Positions 1 to 10,385 of a stretch of 64,000 bases of DNA are shown here, piece by piece. The notes under the pieces were generated by a model. The model saw nothing but the letters and a program-made list of their open reading frames with translations, was not told the origin of the DNA and ran no database searches. A program made the position numbers and the translations under genes. The stretch's first letter is position 1, and each line of letters opens with the position of its first letter. This DNA comes from Limonium bicolor (lineage: Eukaryota; Streptophyta; Magnoliopsida; Caryophyllales; Plumbaginaceae). The stretch covers positions 298,230,167 through 298,294,166 of the forward strand of contig CM041779.1 in NCBI GenBank assembly GCA_023374045.1, given 5' to 3'.

Positions 1-600
1 GACAGGTTCGAGAGAGAATGAAAGAATAAAATCGTGAGGTGTCGGCTTGTTGGAATCCGTCCCCTCTACAGTAGGGTTTTCTTGTTCTCTTATAATGAGA
101 AAGGCTTGATTTCAGGTTTAGGAGATGGGCTGGGTTTTAATGTGGGCTTTTTGAAGCCAAGGGCTGAAAATAGGGTGGGTTTAAGGAATTGGGCTAGGCC
201 AGATTTCAACCAAGTGTGGATTGAGTTTAAAAGATGAAAATGAGTGTGTATAAATAGAAATGAAAGTAAAAATACTAATGCTAATAGTAGAATAAAATAA
301 AATATAAGAAAAAGTGAATAGATGAATAAAAATAAAATAAAATAAAATAAATAGCATATAAACAAGACAAAATAAGATAGTGAAATAAGTGAATAACAAA
401 AGGGGACGACCTTGAAACTGGACTGTCGATGGAAATTCATTTTTGAAGAATTGTGTTTTTTTCTGAAATGTTTTGAAAAATGTTACAAAATGATGGTTTC
501 ATTTTAGCACGCACATTAATATGTTTTGAAAAAAGAAAGGCGACGACCCCTCTTATTATTTCGGAATTCGCTCTATGGGGTGAGAATTTTGGTGTCTACA
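1..600 (-). repeat. Partial 3' LTR of Ogre-like array (5' part in element orientation)
   Basis: Matches 13047-13647 and ~26069-26666. It ends on the plus strand at tgtctaca, the reverse complement of the TG... start of the LTR. It contains an AATAA-type pentanucleotide run near 325-352 whose length differs among the three LTR copies. The rest of this LTR lies left of the window. Short reading frames here are low-complexity Phe/Leu/Ile translations of the A-rich run and are not considered genes. Confidence 0.85.
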
Positions 601-615
601 GATGGCTCCCCTTGA
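601..615 (-). other. Polypurine tract of Ogre-like copy A
   Basis: On the minus strand the bases directly before the LTR start are purine-rich (tcaaggggagccatc). The position, immediately 5' of the LTR TG, is that of the plus-strand DNA primer in LTR elements. Confidence 0.6.
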
Positions 616-714
616 TTCAATTCTGCAAGCCCTTGCAGAATTGGATCAAGGTTGACGGGACGCCAAAAATTCTCACTGCGGTTTATGATCTGCTCTTATG
701 AATGCGGGTGCACG

Positions 715-1652
715 GGGACTTATGACGGGCCCCAGATTGCGGTGATTGATGGTATGAGGACTAATGACGGGCCTCAACTAGATCTTGGTGTCTAGCTCTA
801 GGACTAATGACGGGCCTAGAATACGATCAATCAACCTATGCATGAGGACTAATGACGGGCCTCAACTAGATCTCGGTGTCTAGCTTTAGGACTAATGACG
901 GGACTAGAATGCATCTTCGAAATGTATGAGGACTAATGACAGGCCTCAACTAGATCTCGGTGTCTAGCTCTAGGACTAATGACGGGCCAAGAATACAATC
1001 GGTATATGGGTTATGCATGAGGACTAATGACGGGCCTCAACTAGAACTCGGTGTCTAGCTCTAGGACATATGACGGGCCTAGAATGCATCTTCGAAATGT
1101 ATGAGGACTAATGACGGGCCTCAACTAGAACTCGATGTCTAGCTCTAGGACTAATGACGGGCCTAGAATACAATCGGTATATGGGTTATGCATGAGGACT
1201 AATGACGGGCCTCAACTAGAACTCGGTGTCTAGCTCTAGGACTTATGACGGGCCTAGAATGCATGCTCTTCGAAATGTATGAGGACTAATGACGGGCCTC
1301 AACTAGATCTCGGTGTCTAGCTCTAGGACTAATGACGGGCCTAGAATACAATCGGTATATTGGTTATGCATGAGGACTAATGACGGGCCTCAACTAGAAC
1401 TCGGTGTCTAGCTCTAGGACTTATGACGGGCCTAGAATGCATCTTCGAAATGTATGAGGACTAATGACGGGCCTCAACTAGATCTCGATGTCTAGCTCTA
1501 GGACTAATGACGGGCCTAGAATACAATCGGTATATGGGTTATGCATGAGGACTAATGACGGGCCTCAACTAGAACTCGGTGTCTAGCTCTAGGACTTATG
1601 ACGGACCTAGAATGCAATTGAAAGTACGAGGACTTATGACGGACCTATAATA
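715..1652 (-). repeat. Higher-order tandem repeat array A (~44-bp monomers, ~175-bp HOR) in 3' UTR
   Basis: The core ggactaatgacgggcct recurs about every 44 bp, roughly 21-22 times. Four monomers form a ~175-bp higher-order unit, seen as recurrences of the tgcatgagg junction at about 845, 1020, 1195, 1373 and 1548. Within a unit, monomers alternate between tails ending in cttcgaaatgtat and cggtatatgggttatgcat. In element orientation the array lies ~115-1,050 bp upstream of the 3' LTR. Tandem arrays in the hypervariable 3' UTR are known from Ogre-like elements and can seed satellites. Confidence 0.9.
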
Positions 1653-2370
1653 CTTTGTGGAGTTGTACGAAACTTGCTGCTGAGTGTTGAGTGGTTGATT
1701 GAGGATGATTTTGATTGTGGATTGATTCGAGATTGGATGTTTTTTGGTCGCTTCTGAGGGATGTGATGGTCGAATGCTTTATGTCGATGTCACTTTGACT
1801 TTGTCAGTGTGGGATGTGTTTCGGTTTTGTTTTGACAGTCTCGCCCGATGTGCACTATAGTTTCGGGATTTTGTAGGACTCTTGGCTCCGGAGTTTCGAG
1901 ATGGCTCCGGTATGGCTCTTGAGTTTTTGGTTTTTGTGATTGGTCTTTGAATGGATGGTTTTTTGTGAATGAGTTGACTTTGGGAACTCGATGGTTTTGA
2001 TATGACCGGATGACTTTGGTATGATTGGATGGCTCTGGTTTGATATGTGACTCCCTTGTGAGCAACGACTCTGGGATGGTTGGTAGGTTTTGATTTGAAT
2101 GGGGATTTTCAGGATCGTTGGTGGGTTTCAATTTGTTTTGGATTTTGAGTCGAATGTTGGGTTGATGTGATTGGTGGATTGTGTTATGGTTGATGCATTT
2201 TGATGTGGTTGATAACATTTTGGTCAGGGATGGATGGCTTCGGTCCGGTTATGACTTCGGGATTTCCTCATGATGGCTCCAGGGTAGCTCGGGATGGCTC
2301 GGGGAAGGGCTATGAGATGGCTCCATTGGTGATGGAGAGGAAGAAAGGGGGAACTTTCGCCTGTGAAGTG

Positions 2371-2435
2371 GTCGCACCCTGGGCGGGCTGCCTACGTACT
2401 CAATTCCGTATTAAGATCAGACCTGACGTAGTTCA
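2371..2435 (-). repeat. 65-bp motif shared by internal region and LTR
   Basis: Matches 8366-8430 in the LTR at 57 of 65 positions by hand alignment, and the same pair exists in the second period (15411-15475 and 21380-21444). It carries two TACGTA-type cores around a GATC-containing centre. Much better conserved than its surroundings. The role is unknown; a packaging, processing or transcription signal is possible. Confidence 0.65.
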
Positions 2436-5400
2436 AAATTCTGTAGGCAAGACCTTGGTGATGAGATAGATCTGATGTGGATTTGAGGTGGCTCACGTAT
2501 TGTTCTCGGACTATTAGGATGCCCCCTGTGTAGTTCCAAGGATGGATTCAATGTCGGACGATGGCTCCCGCATGGCTCCAGTTTGGTTCTGGATATGGTG
2601 TTGCTGAGGCTCGAGCATAACGCTGGATGACTCCGAAATTGTCTTCGTACGGCCTCGGATGGCTTTAGTTTGGTTCGATGTAGCTTGAGGATAGCCCAGG
2701 ATGGCTCCGGGATGGTTCGATGTAGCTTGATAATGGCCCGGGATGGCTCCAGTTGACATCTTTTGATCAAAAATTACGCTTCACAACTATAACTGAAGTC
2801 GACTTTCAGTGAGACTAGGCAAAGCTCTTACCAGTCGGATGTTGATGATGAAATGATTATGTTAAATGTAGACGTTGAGTGCTAAACGAGATGTAAAATG
2901 CGTATGCAGTTTTTTTTTTTTAGAGAAAGTGCGGTCCTAACTCTATTAGTATGAGGTTTACGAATATAAGACATCTTCAGGTCGATCTTGAGTGATTGTT
3001 GAATTGGAATGTGTGAATCACTTTCCTCTCATGGAGGGATGCGGGTTAATCTCTCGTGAGTACGTTTGTGTGTGCTAATGTCGTGATGATGCTCTCGATG
3101 CTCGGAGCAGTATTTCCCTAGGAATTTCTTTCGAGGTTTTGGACTTTCCGATCCTTACAAATTCCTGACCTGCAACGGGGTTGGCTGTTTATGTGTGGTG
3201 CTTTAATCAATGAGTCACTCGCACTCTGAAGACCTCGTGAGATAAGGTCACACTCACTCATGGTCCCTTTGGAAAGACGGGACATGTTGATAACAAGTAC
3301 GAAGCTTATGATTCATGTTTCAGATCCGATACTTTCAGTTAACGCTCATCGACTAACGAGTCAGAGGTCTTTTATTGGGTTATAACGGGGCTAAGGGGTA
3401 TGATGTATGTCACATGGGATTGGAGGATTTATTTGGGAATTGTGGAGCTTTTGTGCAATGGAGGACATGTTTCACCTTTGCCATGGGTGGAATGATTAGA
3501 CGGGTTTTGATTACCCCTTATCAGTTTCTTCGGGACATCATTGGTCCTTTTGGTTTGGATTTCTCCTTCTTGCCTCTTCTGGCGTACGATTTAAACTTTC
3601 TTCTCATTTTTGTGTTGTGAAATTGCATTTGGCTCATCGATTTTCTCAAACGTTCTATGCTTGTATTTTGGCTTTCAGCTTTGGAGTTGCATTGACTCGC
3701 TGATCTTCTTGAACATTTTCGGTATTCTTTTTGGTGTTTGGCCTTGGAGTTGCATTGACTCACTGATTTCTTCGAGTATTTCATTGTTTTTGTGGAAGAT
3801 GGTGGGGAGGGACCATGGCTCTGGCTCCTTTGAGATCCTCTATTGCAAGGGCAAGTAAGTATATGTACGTGGGTTGGCATGTTGTGGAGTTTCTGAAGAA
3901 AGAGTTTTTCATGAAAGGCTCAGCGGGGCTCACTAAGGGGTTATGTAAAGGGCAGTCAAAGCTTTTTGGTTTTTGTGGAGATTTTTATTCCTAAGTGCCT
4001 CGTCATTCTCATTAGTCAATAATTGTTTTCTTACTATTCTCGAATCTTTGCATGAACCACAGTTCGTATCTTGCTATCGATATTGATCTCGCTCTAAATT
4101 ATGCCTCTCCATGTGCTGAAGGAAAGCACAAGTCGCTCATGGTTTTACCTTGATTGGCTCTCTCTACCTTCCCTCGTCGCTCTGTGGATGGTCCAATACC
4201 CTCTTTTGGAATTCAAGAGAAAATACCGCTCTTCGCGCACTACTCACTTGGTTTGTGGTGCTGATTTGATGAGACCCTTGTGTTCATTGGGGTCGAGAGT
4301 TAAGTAGTTCACGCGCTCTATTCAAGCAATCAACCAAGATTTTCGCCAAAGACGTCGTTTCGATACGGGAGTATGCAAATGCAACGATCTACCATGCAAT
4401 GTGTTGTGATAATATGGAGTTACTATTTATAGGATGTGTCAAATGCTGAAAATGATGAATGAAGATGGTTGACTTCAAGTTTTGACTAAATGTTTGTTTG
4501 TTTGTTTTTTGATGCAATGCATGTGTGGTAAGGCTACACCTAGTCTCGCTTGAGTCGGCTCTAGTTGATGGTCCATGAAATTCATCCCGTCAGTGTCGGT
4601 CTTGGATATGGTCTAACAGTTGGGGTTGTTGTCTAAGAAGTAACTCTCGAGCGAGGTCAGGTTGGTGATTGGCTCCTGGATTTTGGATTTTAGGGAGTGA
4701 CAACTCCCGCATGGTAGCCCCACGATATGGAAACGACTGCACTCTTCTTTCTTCTTCTTCTTCTTTTTTTCAATCATTCTGGTCACTGGTGCCCATGGTG
4801 ATTCTGGGTTTGGAAAAGGCTCAAACTCTCTGGTGTTCTTCACCATCCTATTGAAGATTAGTTTGGAGGTTGAGATATTGGGATGAAGGCTGGTGTGTGG
4901 CAAGTGATGATGAAACACGTGAGTGCGTGATGCTCGTGAGTGTGGACGAGATTCAGTATTGCTGATGATTTTGGACTGACTGTAAGTGCATGTGACCTTT
5001 TTGTCATGAATGCAATGCATGTTTTTTGTTTTGCGCTCGGTTGTATTTGTTGACATTGTTTATTTAGGGGATGCCTCCTGTAGATACCGTGAGTTTTCAC
5101 CCATAAAGCAGAGTTGATGAATGATATATCGATGTGAGGGGTCGTCCCTTATTCGTTTTTTTATTATACGTGTATGCCAAAAGAAACCAATTTTTAGAAA
5201 ACAATTTTGAAAACGCGTGTTTTCAAAGTGGGGATTTTCTCAATATGAATTTTGACACTCGGTCATTCGCAAACAAAATAGGGAGTGGGGAACCCTATAC
5301 ACATTGATCTAAATAAATTCAAAGGGAATGTGCAACCTATACACAAAGTCTATTCAGAAATTGACAAAGAGAGAATGCTAGGGAAAACCTATACATCAAT

Positions 5401-5454
5401 TCTAAAAGTCATTAAATGGGGAAGTTTTGAGCTAAACTTCTTTTCAACTCTTCT

Positions 5455-5595
5455 GGTCCGTCCTCGGGCTTCTGATCGACTGCTTGCGCTCATCTTCAGA
5501 CTCTTGCCTGGCTGCTTGCTCGTTGTTGGGCTCTTGATCAGCTGCTCGCTCGTCTTTGGGCTCTTGACCGGCTACTCGCTCGTCTTGGGGCTTGT
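5455..5595 (-). repeat. 33-bp tandem repeats (11-residue units on minus strand)
   Basis: About four units containing gctcgtctttgggctcttga. A minus-strand frame reads them as a charged 11-residue repeat of the type DERAADQEPKN. The second internal copy (18490-18625) has the same repeats with small indels that break the frame, so I do not call a gene. Confidence 0.55.
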
Positions 5596-7614
5596 AGTGA
5601 AGTGGTACTATGATCAAACAAAACGGGTTGGTGTTCCTCTGATTCTTTACATTCTTGGACTCGACGTTTGTTTGGATGTGGTCGGTCTTCATGTGTTTCG
5701 ATTTGTTTCACGGGTTTGTGTTCTTCTGATTTCCGACATTCCTGAACGCGAATGGTTGTTGCTAGTCTTCATGTTGCTGGATTCGGACTGGTGCTCCTCT
5801 GATCTTTGGTTCGAATGGTTGACGTTGGTCTTCACGTTGCTTGGCTAGCTCCGCGGGTTGGTGCATCTCTAGCTTTCGGCTGATTCGCGTAGTCGGCCTT
5901 CATGCTGCTCTACTTGCTCTGACAAGGGGAATAAATGATATTTTTGAGAAAGGAAAGATGAATGATCGAGCACAGAATCTCATGTGAAAATCCACCACTT
6001 TTGTGAAAACACGAAATGACTAGAACGCTCCATAGTAATGACTACTGCTCTTGAAGGTGGGTTGAACTTCAAAAATAGTGGGTCATAACATGGGGACTGA
6101 ATCATTTATTTTGAAATACGTTTGTGAAATTCAATTTTGAAAACTGTTTTCGAAAACTATTTTAAAAATCATGTTGGTGAAGAATGTTGTTTGAAATTCG
6201 TTTGTGGAAAGTAGGTTTTTCGAAATCAAATTTTTGAAAATTGTTCGGAAAATAGCATTTTAGTGAAATAAACCTTTTAAAGGAGAATTGATAAATTTTG
6301 AAAAACCCGTTTATGAGTAAATATTTTGTGGAACTTTAAATTAAACGAGCTCATAAAACGGCTTTTAAGGACATGCAAACGAGAATTCCGAACATTTTAA
6401 AACGGATTGATCTGAAAAAGTGGTTTGCACACATGTATAGCATAAAGTAAATCGCGGCTATATTGGATGTGGAGCTGTAAGTGTTAATGTTGGGATAATC
6501 ACTTTCAAGGTCAATTATGATTCCATCTCACCGGGGGAACCGTCGTCCCTTCACTGTCATCTCTCGGGGTTTTTCTCTGCTATACCCCTTGCGAGGCACG
6601 TCATAAAGAAAGTCCGGAGTGCCTAAGTTCGAAAGGTCAGGACATCCGAGATGATAAGGAAACATACGCCACGGCCAGTGATGATCCGACAACACCCCAC
6701 TTTTCGGGAAACTCGGGGAAGTATTTGCATGGGAACGGGTCTCTCGTCACCTGCGCGGTCAGGTGTGTCTAAAGTCCAAATTATTCACTGACTACGTTGT
6801 GCCATGTATGGGTATTCGGTAAATACGGGATCCTCTATGGACGTATAGCGTGACATTGGGCTTTAGAGACACATGTAGTGCAGAGGAACAATGGAGAACT
6901 GAGCCCATGCAATCTTCAGGGTAAGGCAAAAGGGCGGTCAGACAGGCGGCATACAAGGGGGTGACTTCCATAAACCCGTCTTAGACACCGGACCAGGTAG
7001 CTGGACACTGAAGGCTCAGAGTTCACTATATGCTGGCTTTGACTCGGATAATGGAGGATAATTTTGGATCATGAGCTCAAGGCGTCGGTCAGAAACCTTA
7101 CCGCCCCGTGGGTTTGTTCACTCATAAAGTGACCCTAGCTCCTGGGGAATCAACCGTGGACCGGTTGGGGATCCCGTGACATCGTGGGTAAATCGGGTGA
7201 CACAGAGGAATGCATGTCCTAAGCTACCCACCCCATGCACCCCACAATTGTAACATAAATATGAAAGCAATAACTGAAACAAACGAAGTTAGCACCGACC
7301 TATTTGCTAAGGGTTTTATCTTGAGATTAGTGATACCAAATTGGTTTTATTAACCTAAAGGGAAGTTAGCTTCATTCAGTCCTAAGTGTCTCTTTCTAAT
7401 CGTGAGCTAATTATTAACCCAATTGTTGCAATGTTTGCTGAGGATCTAACAAATCCTAGCTGTCCTCATCAGCTACACACTTTAAGTGTGGAGTAGAATA
7501 ATCCTAAAGGCTTTGAAAAGAATCTCTTGAAGGTTTTGAAAGAAGTGGGGAAGTCCCGAAAATTTTGAATGGAGTTCAGTCTTCCTTGAGTTTGAGAAAA
7601 ACTTACTCAAGTTT

Positions 7615-7632
7615 TCCCCAGCAGAGTCGCCG
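7615..7632 (-). other. Primer binding site, tRNA-Arg type, copy A
   Basis: Minus strand reads as TGGCGACTCTGCTGGGGA with a mismatch at its first base (17 of 18). It lies 3 bp inside the LTR at 7636. This is the site used by Ogre elements for tRNA-Arg priming and fixes the element orientation as minus. Confidence 0.85.
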
Positions 7633-8887
7633 TTCTGTGGAGGGTGATTTTTCGGTATGAGGGGGGTCTATCTAAATATGGTTCTTGACTGAGAAGCCTA
7701 GATCCTAAAGTGCCATTCTGTGGAGGGTGAAAACCCGTTATTCTGCAACCCTCAATACTCTAAATCGTCCGTCTTTCCAGAAAGCATAAGGGGAGTGTAA
7801 GTGAACACTACACCCGCTCTCGATGGACCCACGCGGACTTATGCCTATAAGGCGGAATTGACTAGAGTCACCACTAGTTTGACCTAAGGAACTAGGAAGG
7901 AAGACGAAGGGTTCTAAGAACCGTTAATTGACTCTGATGATTTATTGCCTATGGATAGGACTTATCTGGTCATGTCAGAGATTCTATTGTGGGTTCGCAC
8001 TGGGTTACACCCCTTAGAAGTGGCAACGGCCACGACTTCGGATTGGTGCCCGAGGAAACCTCGGTCTCCAATTGTCGGGATTGTCTTCTTTCAAAACCTT
8101 TTTAGAGAGATTCATTTAAAGCCAAAGGATAGGATTGAGTGGGGGCTGAGGAAGAGAGTGGATGAGGCGAGCTTTTCTGCCAAGCTAGCGCCAAGAAGAA
8201 CGGGTTAATTCGGACGGGTATAGAATGAGTATTGGGAAAAGTCTGAGGTTGAATGAATAGACAGGACCTAGTGTTTGAGGGTTTGAAGTATGTGAGAGCT
8301 GAAGAAGGTTTGAGAGATATGAGAACCACCTTAGAAGGGGAAAATGATTTTTTGTTTGGAATGGGGTCGCACCCTGTGTGGGTTGCCTACGTACTCAACT
8401 CCCTGTTGAGATCAGACCTTACGTAGTTCACGGTTTTGGGTTTTCGAAGTTTTGATGTTTGTGGAGTTTGAAGATATTTGAGGTGTTTGAGAGGTTAGTC
8501 TGTGCGACGCTCGGGTCTGTGAGACATTCGAATCTGAAGATGGTGAAGAGACTGAGATGTTCGAGTCTGTGGGGCACTCGGGCCTATGAGACTATAGAAG
8601 TTTGGAAGAGGTCGGGATTCAGGAGATGTTTCGAGTTTGGAAGGATTTGAGTGAGTATGTGAGGCAATTGAAGTTTGAGTAGAAATCCCGGGCTTTTCGG
8701 ATTTGAGGTTATGAAAGGGTTGATGTTTTGGGATGTTTCGAATTTAGAGTGAGATGATGGTGGACTGAATTGTTTGGAGGAATGATTGTCAAAAATGTCT
8801 CTCTTAAAGTTTTTAAAATCGAGAATTCATTATTGTTGTAAAAGGGCGGATAATCCCGAGGGATTACCCTATGTACCCCCTCGAACA

Positions 8888-8913
8888 CGACACTTAATTA
8901 ATAGTAAGTGTCG
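8888..8913. repeat. 9-bp inverted repeat in Ogre-like LTR
   Basis: cgacactta and taagtgtcg flank an 8-nt loop; the same hairpin occurs in the right LTR copy. It could be an RNA structural element; no function is shown. Confidence 0.5.
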
Positions 8914-9085
8914 AGGCTCGAAAGATGGGGCAATGAATTTATGTCGAAAAATAGGATTTAGAGAGAAACACCATGAATGAGATGTTCTCGGTCAAACCTA
9001 GTAACGTCTCTGACTCCCGGGTTTAAAACATTAAAAACCGAAAATACTGAAATCGAGTGGAAGGGAGTTAGACGATTCTAAAAAC

Positions 9086-9233
9086 CCCGACTGCGACTAG
9101 GAAGGTCGTTACTTCCCTAGCACCCCGCCTTGTAAAAATCTAGGCTGCAATTAGGGGATTTGTCACCCCAATGCCCCGCCTAAAGAGATCCAGAGTGCGA
9201 CAAGGGAGGTTATGACCCCAGTGCCCCGCCTCG
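9086..9233. repeat. Three diverged ~50-bp hairpin units in Ogre-like LTR
   Basis: Three units start at about 9086, 9139 and 9189. Each has a tgcraytagg-like start, a G-run facing a C-run, and a shared tail (caccccgcct, atgccccgcc, gtgccccgcc). Pairing of the G- and C-runs inside a unit gives a short hairpin. The array is also present in the right LTR (~22108-22255). Confidence 0.5.
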
Positions 9234-9414
9234 GATTTTTATTTTGGGAAGGGAGACAAGCGATGTTCTAACCATAGATGAAATGTTTTGAAGGGGTTAG
9301 ACATCCCATGTTCCTCGAAAACGGTTTAGTTTTGAGTTTGAAAACTGAATTGGAAAACTTTAAAAGTTGTTCGGAATTCTCGATGAAGAAACACTAATTT
9401 TGAGAAATGTTTCA

Positions 9415-9530
9415 GGAGAAAACTTTCTGTATATGTGAGAAGAACTTTCTGCATTTGAGAAGAGTTTTCTGTGATGTGAGAAGAACTTTCTGCATTTGAG
9501 AAGAGTTTTTGTGATGTGAGAAGAGTTTTT
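9415..9530. repeat. ~26-bp tandem repeats in Ogre-like LTR
   Basis: About five units alternating ctttctgcatttgagaag and ttttctgtgatgtgagaag. The right LTR copy at ~22435-22545 has the same array with one extra base pair of a unit. Simple repeat; no coding meaning. Confidence 0.6.
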
Positions 9531-9749
9531 CCTTTAAAATTCCACAAAATGGTTTCTTTGAAAACGTGATAAAATGATTGTTTGAAATATGAGGAAGAAG
9601 ATTTTTGTGATTAGAGCCAAATAAAGAGGAATGTTTTTGGATTTTTGAATGGGATCTATAAGTTGGATTTGGGTTAGGTTGACTTGGTCGAATTGAATCG
9701 GACCGAATTGAATTAAAGACGAGATGGTTTGAATTGAACAGGATTGGAT

Positions 9750-10160
9750 TGAATCGAGTTGGGCTTGGGCCTCAGAATTGGGTCAAGGTCAACGTTAAGG
9801 TCAACTTTTTGGTCAAGGTCGATGTTTGACATTTGTGGGCTTGGTTTGGGTTGGTGGGCTAATGGGCCGGATTGGGTCAGACTGGGCTAGTGGGCCGGAT
9901 TGGACTAATGGGCCGAGTGTGAGTATCTAGGCCGAGATTGGTTTTGGGCCACGGGCTTTGGGCCAGGTGTGGGCAAAAGGGCAGAGTGGGTTTGGGCTTG
10001 TTTTTGGACCGCGGGTTTGAATGATGGGGTATTGGGCCTTGTTGGGCTAATGGGCCAAGTGGAGTTTTGGGCCAAGCCGAGATTGGGCCAGACTTTGGAA
10101 TTGGGTCGATTTGGGCCTAGGGCTTGAATTTATCTTGGACCTTGGAAATGGGCCACACTT
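9750..10160. promoter_or_regulatory. Cluster of TGGGCC (site II-like) motifs in LTR
   Basis: About a dozen TGGGCC hexamers plus several TGGGCT occur in ~400 bp, in a TGGGY-rich tract also present in the right LTR (~22790-23175). TGGGCC/T is the site II element bound by TCP-family factors in many plant promoters. I see no clear TATA box placed with it, so promoter or enhancer activity is inference; the tract may simply be a degenerate repeat. Confidence 0.35.
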
Positions 10161-10250
10161 TAGATTTGAATTTATTCTTTTTTTTTTTTGGTAAAGTTTT
10201 TTAATGAAATTAGGGATGGTTTGGGATAGGCTTTAAAAGTTCGGAAGGTA

Positions 10251-10385
10251 TTGTTCCCCACAAAGCAAATCAGAAATAAGCTAGCTGTGGGGTACCTTCA
10301 AAGGCTTGAAAGAGCTGCTCAAAGTTTGGAAAGCATTTGTTCCCCACAAAGCAAATCAGAAATAAGCTAGCTGTGGGGTACCTTC
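10251..10385. repeat. Twin 49-bp direct repeats able to form hairpins
   Basis: Positions 10251-10299 and 10337-10385 are identical 49-mers, 86 bp apart. Each has ccccaca facing tgtgggg. The first is extended by gaaggta facing taccttc outside it. The pair is preserved in the right LTR at 23264-23312 and 23350-23398. Confidence 0.7.

Larger units (their letters stand above)
601..7635 (-). other. Internal region A of Ogre-like array, no recognisable coding
   Basis: A 7,035-bp stretch between two LTRs. The longest minus-strand frames are Ser/Thr/Pro/Asn-rich or repeat-derived and none resembles a retroelement protein. Visible contents: a tandem array (715-1652); repeated tggctcc motifs at 1880-2760; a 65-bp motif at 2371-2435 also present in the LTR; ~65-bp diverged tandem units with gttgcattgactc at 3620-3800; a pyrimidine-rich tract near 4745-4770; 33-bp repeats at 5455-5595; and the primer site at 7615-7632. 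The two internal copies share the same layout, which argues for recent duplication, not independent decay. Confidence 0.75.
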
